From positions 310,001 through 374,000 of the forward strand of contig NZ_JACHFZ010000002.1 of NCBI RefSeq assembly GCF_014202075.1: a stretch of DNA of 64,000 nucleotides, read 5' to 3'. Shown here piece by piece: positions 46,501-56,174 of this stretch. Each line of letters starts with the position of its first letter. Position 1 is the stretch's first letter. The notes under the pieces are model-generated. The model saw only the letters and a program-made list of their open reading frames with translations, searched no databases and was not told the DNA's origin. The translations under genes were made by a program, and so were the position numbers. This DNA comes from Brevundimonas basaltis (GTDB lineage Bacteria > Pseudomonadota > Alphaproteobacteria > Caulobacterales > Caulobacteraceae).

Positions 46501-47691
46501 TCAGGCGTCAGCCGCGCGCCGTCGCGCCAGCCGCGCCAGCAGGGGCGTGGCGGTGACGCCGTGGACGATGATCGACAGCAGGATGATGAAGCCGACCACG
46601 GCCCACAGCCGCTCGCTGTTCCCGAAGTCCCCGTGGTTGATGCCGTAGGCGAGGTAGTAGATCGAGCCGACCCCGCGGATGCCCAGGAAGGCCAGCAGCA
46701 GCCGCTCGCGCCACGGCTGGTCGGAGCCGGCCATGGCGATCAGGCCCGCTACCGGCCGGACCACGAACACCACCAGAACGCCGATCAGGGCGTCGGTCCA
46801 GGTCAGGCTGGACAGCAGGCCGTTGGCCAGCGCGCCGCCGAACAGGACCAGCAGCAGCATCATCAGCAGCCGCTCGATCTGGTCCGAGAAGTCGTGCATC
46901 TCCTGATGAAACTCGTGGTCCCTCTCCGAATGCCGGATCATCAAGGCGCAGACGAAGACCGCGAGGAAGCCGTAGCCGTGGATCAGTTCGGTCAGGGTGT
47001 AGGCGATCAGGGTGGCGGCGAGGGCGATCAGCCCGTCGCCGAGCTTCGACAGGCCGCGGCGGCTGCGGAACAGCAGGTGGCCGAGGGTCCGGCCGATCAG
47101 CCAGCCGGCGCCGAGCCCGGCCAGCAGCTTCCAGCCGACCTTGACGGTGAACCAGTCCAGCAGGCCGCCCTGCGTCGCCAACCCCCCGGCGGCGGCGAGG
47201 ATGGCCAGATGCACGAAGGGGAAGGCGAGGGCGTCGTTGAGACCGGCCTCGGAGGTCAGGCCGAAGCGGACCTCGTCCTCGTCGCCCGAGCGCGGCGGCC
47301 CGACCTGGACGTCGGCGGCCAGCACCGGATCGGTCGGCGCCATCGAGGCGCCGAACAGCAGGGCCATGGCCAGGCTGAAGCCGAGCCCGGCCCAGCCGAG
47401 CAACGCCGTCGCCGCTATCGTCAGCGGCATGGCCACGATCAGCAGCCGCGAGGTCGAATTCCATGCCTTCCAGCCCGGCGGCCGGTCCAGCTTCAGCCCC
47501 GCCCCCATCAGGCTGATGATGACCACCAGTTCGGCCAGCCGCTCGGTCAGGGTGTCCCAGGTGCGGGGATCGGGGTCGAAGGCCAACAGGCCGGTCGAGA
47601 ACACCGCCACCCCGATGGCCACGCACAGGATGGGCAGGGTCAGCGGCACGCGCTTCAGCCCCACCGGCGCCCAGGAGACCAGCAGGACCAC
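46501..47691 (-). CDS. NhaP-type Na+(K+)/H+ antiporter (CPA1)
   Basis: 396 aa from GTG 47691, with about 11-12 membrane helices. The CPA1 hallmarks FGASMAPTDPVLAADVQVG and FGLTSEAGLNDALAFPFV contain the ion-binding Asp residues, and LLLAFLGIRGVGSIYYLAYG follows. The GTG falls inside what looks like the first helix; the in-frame sequence upstream (LTADPYILFLLGLGA) continues the usual family N-terminus but has no ATG/GTG/TTG before an in-frame TAG. The true start may be a CTG at 47748. Confidence 0.85.
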   Translation of the reverse strand: MVLLVSWAPVGLKRVPLTLPILCVAIGVAVFSTGLLAFDPDPRTWDTLTERLAELVVIISLMGAGLKLDRPPGWKAWNSTSRLLIVAMPLTIAATALLGWAGLGFSLAMALLFGASMAPTDPVLAADVQVGPPRSGDEDEVRFGLTSEAGLNDALAFPFVHLAILAAAGGLATQGGLLDWFTVKVGWKLLAGLGAGWLIGRTLGHLLFRSRRGLSKLGDGLIALAATLIAYTLTELIHGYGFLAVFVCALMIRHSERDHEFHQEMHDFSDQIERLLMMLLLVLFGGALANGLLSSLTWTDALIGVLVVFVVRPVAGLIAMAGSDQPWRERLLLAFLGIRGVGSIYYLAYGINHGDFGNSERLWAVVGFIILLSIIVHGVTATPLLARLARRRAADA

Positions 47692-47794
47692 GGCCCCGAG
47701 GCCGAGCAGGAACAGGATATAGGGGTCGGCGGTCAGGGTCGGCTCCAGATGTCGGGAAGTCGACTATAGCGCACCGGCGCCGTGGCGGTTGCTG

Positions 47795-49024
47795 TCAGAT
47801 CTTCGACAGGATCAGCGTGCCGTTGGTCCCGCCGAAGCCGAAGCTGTTGGACATGACGTGTTTCAGCTCGCCGTCGTGGCGCTTCCGCAGGATCGGCATA
47901 CCTTCGAACTCGGGATCGAGATTTTCGATGTGGGCGCTCTCGGCCGCGAAGCCGTGCTTCATCATCAGCAGGCAGTAGATCGCCTCCTGCGCGCCCGCCG
48001 CGCCGAGCGAATGGCCGGTCAGCGACTTGGTCGAGGAGATCATCGGCAGGTCGTCGCCGAAGACGTTGCGCACCGCGGCCATCTCCTTGGAGTCGCCGAC
48101 CGGCGTCGAGGTCCCGTGCGGGTTGAGGTAGTCGATCTTCGGATTGCCGGCCATGTCCAGCGCGATCTTCATGCAGCGCTCGGCGCCCTCGCCCGAGGGG
48201 GCGACCATGTCGAAGCCGTCGGAATTGGCGCCGTAGCCGGTGACCTCGGCGTAGATGGTCGCGCCGCGCGCCTTGGCCCGCTCATATTCTTCCAGCACGA
48301 CGATGCCGGCGCCGCCGGCGATGACGAAGCCGTCGCGGTCCTTGTCATAGGCCCGGCTGGCGACGGCGGGCGTCTCGTTGAAGTTCGACGACATGGCGCC
48401 CATGGCGTCGAACATGTTCGACATCGACCAGTCGATGTCCTCGCAACCGCCCGCGAAGACCACGTCCTGCTTGCCCCAGGCGATCTGTTCGGCCCCCGCG
48501 CCGATGCAGTGGGCGCTGGTCGCGCAGGCCGAGCTGATCGAATAGTTGATGCCCTTGAGCTCGAACCAGGTGGCCAGCACGGCCGACGGCCCCGAGGCCA
48601 TGGCCTTGGGCACGGCGAACGGGCCGATGCGCTTGGGCGAACCCTTTTCGATGGTGGTCTGGGCCGCCTGAAGGATCACCTGGGTCGAGGGGCCGCCCTC
48701 GCCGACGATCAGGCCGATGCGCTCGTCCTTGATCTCTTCGGGCGTCAGGCCGGAGTCCTTCAGCGCCTCCTCGAAGGCGATATGGCCCCAGGCGGTGCCG
48801 TTGGCGAGGAAGCGGGCGGCGCGGCGGTCGACGTGCGGGGCCCAGTCCTCGGCGGTCACGCCCAGCGACGGCGGGGCCCAGACCTGAGAGCGGAAGCCAT
48901 GGGCGGCGTGATCCGGCGAGGCCTGCACGCCCGATTTCGCCTCGCGCAGGGAGGCGGCGACCTCGTCCTGGCCCGTGCCGATGGAAGAGACGATACCCAG
49001 TCCGGTGACGACGACACGCCGCAT
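47795..49024 (-). CDS. fabB: beta-ketoacyl-ACP synthase I FabB
   Basis: 409 aa. Condensing enzyme with catalytic C167 ([10 protein letters not shown]) and two His in NPHGTSTP and TGHSLGAAG. Pairing with fabA directly upstream marks it as FabB rather than FabF: together they make unsaturated fatty acids anaerobically. About 60 bp separates the genes, so they form one operon. Confidence 0.95.
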   Translation of the reverse strand: MRRVVVTGLGIVSSIGTGQDEVAASLREAKSGVQASPDHAAHGFRSQVWAPPSLGVTAEDWAPHVDRRAARFLANGTAWGHIAFEEALKDSGLTPEEIKDERIGLIVGEGGPSTQVILQAAQTTIEKGSPKRIGPFAVPKAMASGPSAVLATWFELKGINYSISSACATSAHCIGAGAEQIAWGKQDVVFAGGCEDIDWSMSNMFDAMGAMSSNFNETPAVASRAYDKDRDGFVIAGGAGIVVLEEYERAKARGATIYAEVTGYGANSDGFDMVAPSGEGAERCMKIALDMAGNPKIDYLNPHGTSTPVGDSKEMAAVRNVFGDDLPMISSTKSLTGHSLGAAGAQEAIYCLLMMKHGFAAESAHIENLDPEFEGMPILRKRHDGELKHVMSNSFGFGGTNGTLILSKI

Positions 49025-49087
49025 GATGATTCCTTCTTGAACCCTTGGCCGCCGGTGCTGAGCGCGGCCGTGCTGACGGGAAACGGT

Positions 49088-49618
49088 TTAGCCGCCGACC
49101 GGTTCGGCGGCGCCGAACAGGCCGACCCGCATGTCCGTGGCCGTATAGATGGGGACGCCGTCGGCTTCGAGAACCCCGTCGGCGATGCCCATGACCAAGC
49201 GGCGGTTGATGACCCGCTTCAGGTCGATCTTGTAGACCACCTTCTTGACGTCAGGCTGGACCTGACCGGTGAACTTGACCTCGCCGACGCCGAGGGCGCG
49301 GCCGCGGCCCGGGCCGCCGATCCAGCCGAGGTAGAAGCCGACCAACTGCCACATGGCGTCGAGGCCGAGGCAGCCCGGCATGACCGGGTCGCCGATGAAG
49401 TGACACTGGAAGAACCAGAGGTCGGGGTGGATATCCAGCTCGGCCTCGACATAGCCCTTGCCGTGGGCGCCGCCGTCCCCGTTGATCGTGGTGATGCGGT
49501 CGAACATCAGCATCGGCGGGGCCGGCAGTCTGGCGTTCTTCTCGCCGAACAGCTCGCCCCGGCCCGCGGCCAGCAGCGCCGCATAATCATACGAGGAGGG
49601 ACGGTCGGGTTGGGTCAC
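49088..49618 (-). CDS. fabA: 3-hydroxydecanoyl-ACP dehydratase/isomerase FabA
   Basis: 176 aa. Active-site H73 in [20 protein letters not shown] and D87 of the same segment, the classic FabA site. It dehydrates and isomerises the C10 intermediate that feeds unsaturated fatty-acid synthesis through FabB. Confidence 0.97.
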   Translation of the reverse strand: MTQPDRPSSYDYAALLAAGRGELFGEKNARLPAPPMLMFDRITTINGDGGAHGKGYVEAELDIHPDLWFFQCHFIGDPVMPGCLGLDAMWQLVGFYLGWIGGPGRGRALGVGEVKFTGQVQPDVKKVVYKIDLKRVINRRLVMGIADGVLEADGVPIYTATDMRVGLFGAAEPVGG

Positions 49619-49716
49619 GGGCGCTCGCCTGTCAGGGGGCCGGCGGCGCGAACGCCGTTGATGGCCGGTGTGGCCGTCGGGTTACACGAGCCCGGGGGCA
49701 GGCTCAACCACCCCCG

Positions 49717-50277
49717 TCAGCGACGACCGGTCCCCGCCGGCCGGGCCGCGTTGCACAGCGCCCGCTCCTGGGTCCCGAACACGGCGGACTGGCGCACCCA
49801 GCCGCGCAGCCGTCCGGCCCGGATGCGGCACCAGCCATCCTCGCACTCGTCCATGGCCACCAGCGAGCGCGGCGACAGCCGGGCGCGGACGGGCGAGGTT
49901 TCCGAGCGGCCGGAATGGATGGCGATTTCCTTGTCCGAGGCGTTGAAGACGCTGCGCCGGCTCGACACCACGCTGCGGTGGACCCAGGCGACGGCCCCCT
50001 CGGGATCGCAGACCTTGCGCCATTCCGTGGTCTCGGCGACGACCTGCACCGGCAGGCCGGAGACGCGGTACTCCCACAGGATGCGGTGGTCGAGACCGGG
50101 GCCGAAGCGGGCGTGGACCTCGGACGATTTCAGCGACAGCCAGCGCGGCACCGGCTGGCCGCTCGGCGTCGGACGGCCGTCGGGCATGGTCTGCGCCGCT
50201 CCGGCCAATATCGCGGCGCAGGCGATCGACGTCGCGACGGCGGGCCTTTGGAAGCGGGGGCGAGCTTTGCTAGACAC
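49717..50277 (-). CDS. exported SH3-domain protein
   Basis: 186 aa from GTG 50277. Signal peptide (VATSIACAAILAGAAQ), then two bacterial SH3 repeats: RWLSLKSSEVHARFGPGLDH with WRKVCDPEGAVAWVHRSVVS, and SPRSLVAMDECEDGWCRIRA with GRLRGWVRQSAVFG. Such proteins bind cell-wall or other periplasmic ligands. The longer frame upstream is antisense to the dehydrogenase gene and is rejected. Confidence 0.82.
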   Translation of the reverse strand: MSSKARPRFQRPAVATSIACAAILAGAAQTMPDGRPTPSGQPVPRWLSLKSSEVHARFGPGLDHRILWEYRVSGLPVQVVAETTEWRKVCDPEGAVAWVHRSVVSSRRSVFNASDKEIAIHSGRSETSPVRARLSPRSLVAMDECEDGWCRIRAGRLRGWVRQSAVFGTQERALCNAARPAGTGRR

Positions 50278-50305
50278 GAGCGGTCCATGAAATCGAAGGC
50301 CCCGA

Positions 50306-51292
50306 ATGTCCCCGCCCAGGCTTAAGGTCGTATTAACCAGACGGCTCCCGGACGCGGTCGAGACGCGGATGCGCGAACTGTTCGACGCCGAACTGAACCT
50401 GACCGACACGCCGATGGATCGGGCGGCGCTGGAGGCGGCGGTGCGGCGCGCCGATGTGCTGGTCCCGACCATCACCGACACGGTCGACGCCAGTCTGATC
50501 GAGAGCGCGGGCGAGCAATTGAAGATGATCGCCAATTTCGGCGCCGGGGTGGATCACATCGATGTCGAGGCGGCGGTGGGGCGCGGCCTGATCGTCACCA
50601 ACACCCCGGGCGTGCTGACCGAGGACACCGCCGACCTCGCCATGGCCCTGATCCTCGCGGTCAGCCGGCGCATCGTCGAGGGCGCGCAGGTGGTGGCCGA
50701 AGGGCGGTTCGAGGGCTGGACCCCGACCTGGATGACCGGGCGCAAGCTGTGGGGCAAGCGGCTCGGCATCGTCGGCATGGGCCGCATCGGCCAGGCGCTG
50801 GCGCGGCGGGCGAAGGCGTTCGGCATGCAGGTGCACTATCACAACCGCAAGCCGGTCCCGGACATGGTCGCCGAAGAGCTGGGCGCGACCTGGTGGGACG
50901 ATCTGGATCAGATGCTGGCGCGGATGGACATCATTTCCCTGAACTGCCCGGCGACGAAGGAGACCCATCACCTGCTGTCGGCCGAACGGCTGGCGCGGCT
51001 GCAGCCGCACGCCCTGCTCATCAACACCGCCCGCGGCGAGCTGATCGACGAGTCCGCCCTGGCCGACGCCGTGGCCCGTCGAGCCATCGCCGGGATCGGT
51101 CTGGACGTCTACGAGCACGAGCCGGCCATCCATCCCGGGCTGCTCGGTCACGCCAACGTCGTGCTGCTGCCCCATCTGGGTTCGGCGACGCTGGAGGCCC
51201 GTCAGGACATGGGCGACCGGGTGATCACCAACATCATGACCTTCCAGAACGGCCATCGGCCCCCGGACCGGGTGATTCCGGCGATGCTGTAG
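50306..51292 (+). CDS. D-isomer 2-hydroxyacid dehydrogenase (glyoxylate/hydroxypyruvate reductase type)
   Basis: 328 aa. NAD-binding loop GIVGMGRIGQALARRAKAFG near 153-172, the Arg in NTARGELIDESAL, Glu in YEHEPAIH and catalytic His in LLPHLGSAT. The WTPTWMTGRKLWGKRLG segment is common in glyoxylate and hydroxypyruvate reductases. The exact substrate cannot be read from sequence. It is divergent from the SH3 gene. Confidence 0.9.
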   Translation: MSPPRLKVVLTRRLPDAVETRMRELFDAELNLTDTPMDRAALEAAVRRADVLVPTITDTVDASLIESAGEQLKMIANFGAGVDHIDVEAAVGRGLIVTNTPGVLTEDTADLAMALILAVSRRIVEGAQVVAEGRFEGWTPTWMTGRKLWGKRLGIVGMGRIGQALARRAKAFGMQVHYHNRKPVPDMVAEELGATWWDDLDQMLARMDIISLNCPATKETHHLLSAERLARLQPHALLINTARGELIDESALADAVARRAIAGIGLDVYEHEPAIHPGLLGHANVVLLPHLGSATLEARQDMGDRVITNIMTFQNGHRPPDRVIPAML

Positions 51293-51298
51293 CCGACG

Positions 51299-52033
51299 CT
51301 ACGCGCAGACCGGACAGCCGGGGTCGGGGGCGACAGCGACGGTGCGGGCGGTCCCGGCCAGGCCGTCGTAGATCAGCAGGCGCCCGGCCAAGGCCTCGCC
51401 GGCGCCGGTGACCAGCTTGATCGCCTCCAGCGCAGCCATCGCGCCGACCACCCCGGCCAGGGCGCCGACGACGCCGACGCGGGCGCAGGTCTCGGCGTCC
51501 GGCGGGGCCTCGGCGACCAGACAACGGTAGCAGGGCCGGCCGGCGAAGACGCCGACCTGGCCGCTCCAGCGTCCGAGCGCGCCCGAGACCAGAGGGATCC
51601 GGCCGGCCACGCAGGCGGCGTTGACCGCGAACCGGGTTTCGAAGTCGTCCGTGCCGTCGACGACGACGTCGCACCCCTCGAGCAGCCAGGCTGCGTTGTC
51701 GGGCGTCAGCCGCTCGGCCCCCGTCTCGAGCCCGACGTGGGCGTTCAGCCCGGTCAACCGCGTCGCCCCGGCCTCGACCTTGAGGTCGCCGACGTCCTGT
51801 TCGGAAAAGGCGATCTGGCGCTGCAGGTTGGACAGTCCGACCGTGTCGTGATCGATCAGGCGCAGAGACCCCACGCCCGCCGCCGCCAGATACAGGGCCG
51901 CCGGAGCCCCGACGCCGCCCAGCCCGACGATGGCCACGCGCGCGGCCTTCAACCGTTGCTGGCCGGGGCCGCCGATCTCGCCCAGCACCAGATGACGGGC
52001 GTAGCGTTCGATTTCGTCGTCGGAGAAGCTCAC
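51299..52033 (-). CDS. HesA/MoeB/ThiF-family adenylyltransferase
   Basis: 244 aa E1-like enzyme. ATP loop VAIVGLGGVGAPAALYLAAA near 34-53, DGTDDFETRF, and two zinc pairs CYRC and CPVC at the C-terminus. It adenylates a sulfur-carrier protein (MoaD or ThiS). No moaD or thiS lies nearby, so which cofactor it serves is open. It converges with the dehydrogenase gene. Confidence 0.92.
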   Translation of the reverse strand: MSFSDDEIERYARHLVLGEIGGPGQQRLKAARVAIVGLGGVGAPAALYLAAAGVGSLRLIDHDTVGLSNLQRQIAFSEQDVGDLKVEAGATRLTGLNAHVGLETGAERLTPDNAAWLLEGCDVVVDGTDDFETRFAVNAACVAGRIPLVSGALGRWSGQVGVFAGRPCYRCLVAEAPPDAETCARVGVVGALAGVVGAMAALEAIKLVTGAGEALAGRLLIYDGLAGTARTVAVAPDPGCPVCA

Positions 52034-52064
52034 CCGCCCCGATTAGGCGCTCCTGCGCGTGGCG

Positions 52065-52487
52065 TCACGCCGCCTTGCGGAGCTCGAGCAACACTTCCGC
52101 CTCGTTGGCGGTGGCCAGGGACAGGCAGGGCAGGCCGACCCGCTCCAGCAGGGCGTCCGGGTCGGCGCACAGGATCATGGGCTCGTCGATGCGTCGCGCC
52201 TGAATGGGCGTATCGGCGAGAATGCGCAGGCCGGTGTGGCGGGGGTCGTCCTGCAGGCGCCGCATCAGCCGGTCCACATCCACCCGCGCGCCCTCGATCC
52301 CTTGCAGGATATGGCCCCGGTGGAACATCAGGCAGCTGGTCAGGTGGTCGCGGCGGTTATTGCGCCCGGACACGCCCAGAATCTGGGCGATCGACAGCGT
52401 CGAGGCGCCGGTCGAGCCGACGGCTTCGCTCGCGTAGATGACGCGGTGGAGCACGCCACTTGCTGTGTTCGTCGAATTGAAGGGCAT
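52065..52487 (-). CDS. BLUF-domain blue-light photoreceptor
   Basis: 140 aa. BLUF core from residue 14: HRVIYAS with flavin-contact Y18, SGRNNRRDHLTSCLMF with Asn near 43-44, and ILQGIEG with Q62, the residue that switches on illumination. No output domain is attached, so it is a short BLUF that probably acts through a partner. It diverges from hslV across an AT-rich 108-bp region. Confidence 0.9.
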   Translation of the reverse strand: MPFNSTNTASGVLHRVIYASEAVGSTGASTLSIAQILGVSGRNNRRDHLTSCLMFHRGHILQGIEGARVDVDRLMRRLQDDPRHTGLRILADTPIQARRIDEPMILCADPDALLERVGLPCLSLATANEAEVLLELRKAA

Positions 52488-52595
52488 ATAATGTCAAAGT
52501 AACGGATTACATTGGTTATAATATGGCCCGGCACAGCTGTTGAATTTCCGCCGAAAACGCTTGTCGGGCCGTAATTCGGTCTCCATCTGGGGCGG
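52488..52595. promoter_or_regulatory. divergent promoter region of the BLUF gene and hslV
   Basis: An AT-rich island in a GC-rich genome. TATAAT at 52517-52522 (plus strand) suits hslV, with a weak TGTCAA at 52492-52497. The overlapping TATTAT on the minus strand could serve the BLUF gene. The -35 matches are poor, so only the region is asserted. Confidence 0.45.
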
Positions 52596-53156
52596 ATGAC
52601 GCATCCGCATGACTCCACCGGCCCCGGCTGGCACGGCACCACCATTCTGGCCGTGCGCAAGGACGGCCGCACCGTGATCGCCGGCGACGGCCAGGTCTCG
52701 ATGGGCCCCACCATCGTCAAGGGCGCGGCGCGCAAGGTTCGCACCCTCGCCGGCGGCAAGGTGCTGGCCGGCTTCGCCGGGGCCACCGCCGACGCCTTCA
52801 CCCTGATCGAGCGGCTTGAGGCCAAGCTGGAGCAGTATCCGGACCAACTGGCCCGGGCCTGCGTCGACCTGGCCAAGGACTGGCGCACCGACCGCTATCT
52901 GCGCCGGCTCGAGGCCATGCTGCTGGTCGCCGACCGGTCGTCGATCTTCACGGTCACCGGCGTCGGCGACGTGCTGGAGCCGGAACACGGGGTCGCCGCG
53001 GTAGGGTCGGGCGGCAATTTCGCGCTGGCGGCGGCCCGCGCTCTGCTGGACCATTCAGACATGGACGCCGAGACCGTCGCGCGCCGCGCCATGGCCATCG
53101 CCTCCGACATCTGCGTCTACACCAACGGCAATCTGGTGGTGGAGACGCTGGACTAG
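52596..53156 (+). CDS. hslV: ATP-dependent protease subunit HslV
   Basis: 186 aa proteasome-like peptidase. The mature N-terminal nucleophile should be T15 ([12 protein letters not shown]) after removal of a 14-residue propeptide, followed by [17 protein letters not shown]. It pairs with HslU, encoded about 100 bp downstream. Confidence 0.97.
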   Translation: MTHPHDSTGPGWHGTTILAVRKDGRTVIAGDGQVSMGPTIVKGAARKVRTLAGGKVLAGFAGATADAFTLIERLEAKLEQYPDQLARACVDLAKDWRTDRYLRRLEAMLLVADRSSIFTVTGVGDVLEPEHGVAAVGSGGNFALAAARALLDHSDMDAETVARRAMAIASDICVYTNGNLVVETLD

Positions 53157-53260
53157 GGAGGCTGGCAGAGTCTTTTGGGCCGGTTGGTTCAACTCGCCAG
53201 CAAGAGCCCCATGGAACCAACCCCTCCCCAAATCCGACCCGCCGCCCCATCTGGACCCCA

Positions 53261-54562
53261 ATGACCGACCTATCCCCCCGCGAAATCGTTTCCGAACTCG
53301 ATCGTTTCATCGTCGGCCAGGACGACGCCAAGCGCGCCGTGGCCGTGGCGTTGAGAAATCGCTGGCGGCGCAAGCGCGTGCCCGAGGACCTGCGCGACGA
53401 GGTGACGCCGAAGAACATCCTGATGATCGGCCCCACCGGCGTCGGCAAGACCGAGATCGCCCGGCGGCTGGCCCGGCTGGCGGGGGCGCCTTTCCTCAAG
53501 GTCGAGGCGACCAAATTCACCGAGGTCGGCTACGTCGGGCGGGACGTCGACCAGATCATGCGCGATCTCGTGGAATCGGCGCTGGTGATGGTCCGCGACA
53601 AGCGCCGCACCGGGGTCAAGGCCAAGGCCGAGGCGGCTGCCGAGGAGCGCATCCTCGACGCCCTCGTCGGGCCGGGCTCGCAGCCGGCGACGCGCGACAG
53701 CTTTCGCAAGAAGCTGCGGGCCGGCGAGCTGGACGACAAGGAGGTCGAGCTGCAGTTGGCCGATACCGCCTCGCCGATGCAGGGGATGGACCTGCCGGGC
53801 GGCGGGGGCATCGGCATGATCAATCTGTCGGAGATGCTGGGCAAGCTGGGTGGCGGCCGCACCAAGGCGGTCAAGCTGCCGGTGCGCGACGCAGTCGGCC
53901 CCCTGGTCACCGAGGAGAGCGACAAGCTGCTGGATCAGGACAGTCTGACCCGCGAGGCGGTGCTGCTGGCCGAGAACGAAGGCATCGTCTTCCTCGATGA
54001 GATCGACAAGGTGGCGGCCCGTCAGGGCGCGTCCGGCGCCGACGTCAGCCGCGAGGGCGTGCAGCGCGACCTGTTGCCGTTGATCGAGGGCACCACGGTG
54101 TCGACCAAATACGGGCCGGCCAAGACGGACCATGTGCTGTTCATCGCCTCGGGCGCCTTCCATGTGGCCAAGCCGTCGGACCTGCTGCCCGAGCTGCAGG
54201 GTCGGTTGCCGATCCGGGTCGAGCTGAAGGCCCTGACCCGCGACGACTTCGTGCGCATCCTGACCGAGCCCGAGGCCAATCTGATCCGCCAGAACCAGGC
54301 CCTGCTGGCCACCGAGGACGTCACCCTGAGCTTCACCGACGACGCCATCGGCGCGCTGGCCGACGCGGCGGTTGCCGCCAACTCCACCGTCGAAAACATC
54401 GGCGCGCGCCGGCTGCAGACGGTGCTCGAGCGGGTGCTGGAGGAAACCAGCTTCCGGGCCTCGGACCTCACCGGCCAGACCGTCGCCTTCGATGGCGATC
54501 AGGTGCGCGACAAGGTCGCCGACCTGGCCCGCGACGCGGATCTCAGCCGGTTTATTCTTTAG
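53261..54562 (+). CDS. hslU: HslU ATPase
   Basis: 433 aa AAA+ unfoldase. Walker A GPTGVGKT at 57-64 and Walker [20 protein letters not shown] near 243-261, with an intermediate I-domain between them. The sensor region [15 protein letters not shown] and the C-terminal LSRFIL tail, which docks into HslV, are present. A 9-bp inverted repeat follows the gene. Confidence 0.97.
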   Translation: MTDLSPREIVSELDRFIVGQDDAKRAVAVALRNRWRRKRVPEDLRDEVTPKNILMIGPTGVGKTEIARRLARLAGAPFLKVEATKFTEVGYVGRDVDQIMRDLVESALVMVRDKRRTGVKAKAEAAAEERILDALVGPGSQPATRDSFRKKLRAGELDDKEVELQLADTASPMQGMDLPGGGGIGMINLSEMLGKLGGGRTKAVKLPVRDAVGPLVTEESDKLLDQDSLTREAVLLAENEGIVFLDEIDKVAARQGASGADVSREGVQRDLLPLIEGTTVSTKYGPAKTDHVLFIASGAFHVAKPSDLLPELQGRLPIRVELKALTRDDFVRILTEPEANLIRQNQALLATEDVTLSFTDDAIGALADAAVAANSTVENIGARRLQTVLERVLEETSFRASDLTGQTVAFDGDQVRDKVADLARDADLSRFIL

Positions 54563-54605
54563 GATGGGCGCTGGGGGCCGGCGGCAGGCCTGCTCAAGGC
54601 CAATA

Positions 54606-54651
54606 GAGCGCCCGCGCGGCTCAGCTTGACCAGCATTGGCGAGCGGGCGCT
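54606..54651. terminator. inverted repeat downstream of hslU
   Basis: AGCGCCCGC (54606-54614) pairs with GCGGGCGCT (54643-54651) across a 28-base loop, 44 bp after the hslU stop. There is no T run, so it may be a Rho-dependent or stabilising structure rather than a simple terminator. Confidence 0.4.
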
Positions 54652-54681
54652 AGCTGGCGCCCGCGGCAACCGGAGCGCGCT

Positions 54682-55602
54682 ATGTTGTTCACCTTCCTTG
54701 TGTCGGCGATGGCTTTTCAGGACGCGCCGATCGCTTACCCGGAGACGCCGCAGCAGTTTCGCGACCGGCGCTCCGGCTACGTCCAGGGAACGCTGAACGT
54801 CGCCTCCGGCGAGCGCGCGACCCTCCGCCGGAATGATGACGGAACCTATGACCTGATAGGCGTCGACCGGATCGAGGTGCAGGACGTCTTGCCGCCGATG
54901 GATCGATCGCGTGCGTCCGTGAACCATGCTGACGCCGGAACCCTGAGGTTCGGCCTCCATGCCCGCCAGGATATCGGTTCTGTGCTCAAGGTCGAGAACG
55001 GCCAGTCCGAGGGGCTGGCCTATTCGGGGTTTATCGTACGCTACGTCGGCGGACAGGCGCGCGGTCCGGATGCAACATCGGTGTGCACCGTGCCGCCCGG
55101 AATGGCGACGTACGAGCACTGGCCCGAGCCGGTCATGCAGGTCGTGATCGGCGGGCTCCGGCGTTCTGACGACGCCCTGCCGACCTGTCCCCCGCACGTC
55201 GGGAGCCCGCCCGAAGATGCGGCCGATCCCCTGACCGCGGAGGGTGAACATCTCGGTCGCCTGTCGACCCTGTTCGCGCTGTGCGAGCCCTACTACACCG
55301 TCGACCTCGCCGTCGGGCGCCGCCTTGCCGAGGATTTCGAACGGCGCTCGGATGAAGCTGGCTGGAGTGTCGAACGCCGGGCCGGCGCCTATGACAGGGG
55401 CCGGGATCTGGAACGCGCTGAAATAGGGATCGTCATGAATGCGACCGGCGTGACACCGCAGCAGGCGCGTCGGCGTCTGCGCGACATGTACCCGCGCCTG
55501 AAAGCACGGTGCCAATATCTCTCACAGCAGATACCTGGGGCCGTTTCGGGCGTCGAGGCCGGCGACCGACGCCTGGACGCCGCCGCTGGTCGCTACCGCT
55601 AA
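54682..55602 (+). CDS. secreted protein of unknown function (306 aa)
   Basis: A short hydrophobic N-terminus (MLFTFLVSAMAFQDAPIA) looks like a signal peptide. The mature part has four cysteines in the middle (SVCTVPPGM, TCPPHVG, ALCEPYY) and near the end (ARCQYLSQQ), suggesting disulphides, and a helical C-terminus. No family recognised. It is somewhat less GC-rich than its neighbours. Confidence 0.6.
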   Translation: MLFTFLVSAMAFQDAPIAYPETPQQFRDRRSGYVQGTLNVASGERATLRRNDDGTYDLIGVDRIEVQDVLPPMDRSRASVNHADAGTLRFGLHARQDIGSVLKVENGQSEGLAYSGFIVRYVGGQARGPDATSVCTVPPGMATYEHWPEPVMQVVIGGLRRSDDALPTCPPHVGSPPEDAADPLTAEGEHLGRLSTLFALCEPYYTVDLAVGRRLAEDFERRSDEAGWSVERRAGAYDRGRDLERAEIGIVMNATGVTPQQARRRLRDMYPRLKARCQYLSQQIPGAVSGVEAGDRRLDAAAGRYR

Positions 55603-55689
55603 GGCGAAATCGATGCGCAAGAGGCCCGCTTTCCACCCTTGGCGGCCGTCGTCTCTGAGCGGCCACCATCCGTCCCGCGGTTGATACTG

Positions 55690-55704
55690 GAACGAAAGCC
55701 GAAC
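55690..55704. promoter_or_regulatory. LexA (SOS) box upstream of mmcB
   Basis: GAAC-GAAAGCC-GAAC is an exact GAAC-N7-GAAC, the alphaproteobacterial LexA operator. It ends 11 bp before the mmcB start codon, where it would block transcription. Confidence 0.85.
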
Positions 55705-55715
55705 ATAACGGCTCC

Positions 55716-56174
55716 ATGCCCGCCGCCGCCGTCCACATCGATCTCGTCTTCAGCCGGCCCGCGACGACCCTGGCGGTCACCCGCGGCGCGGCGCGGCTGA
55801 TGGCGGACATGGGGTTCGCCCCCCTGCTCGAGGTCGGCCTGCCCAACGGCCGCCGCGCCGATGTCATGGGCCTCGGCCCGCGCGGAGAGATCGTCATCTG
55901 CGAAGTGAAGTCAGGGCTGGAGGACTTCCGCGTCGATCGCAAATGGGGCGAGTACCGGCCTTACTGCGACCTGTTCTATTTCGCCGTGGCGCCGGAGTTC
56001 CCGTCAGACATCCTGCCGGACGAGCCGGGGCTGATCGTCGCCGACGGCTTCGGCGGGGCGGTGGTGCGCGACGCCGCCCCGGTCGCCCTGGCCCCGGCCC
56101 GGCGCAAGGCCCTGACCCTCGCCTTCGCCCGGCTGGGGGCCCTCAGGACGCTGAGGGATCAGCCGGTCGGCTGA
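55716..56174 (+). CDS. mmcB: MmcB-type DNA repair protein (putative endonuclease-fold)
   Basis: 152 aa. The MmcB/DUF2511-type core shows the nuclease-like VGLPNGRRADVMGL and IVICEVKSGLEDFRVDRKWG segments (D...E-x-K), typical of the restriction-endonuclease fold, followed by YCDLFYFAVAPEF. Caulobacter MmcB belongs to the SOS response, and the LexA box found here fits that. It is convergent with the following lipoprotein gene, with a 16-bp overlap. Confidence 0.88.
   Translation: MPAAAVHIDLVFSRPATTLAVTRGAARLMADMGFAPLLEVGLPNGRRADVMGLGPRGEIVICEVKSGLEDFRVDRKWGEYRPYCDLFYFAVAPEFPSDILPDEPGLIVADGFGGAVVRDAAPVALAPARRKALTLAFARLGALRTLRDQPVG

Noticed and set aside
50333..51256. A 307-codon minus-strand frame opposite the 2-hydroxyacid dehydrogenase
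   Set aside because: It is rich in His/Gln/Arg with no domain; the plus strand encodes a complete dehydrogenase.
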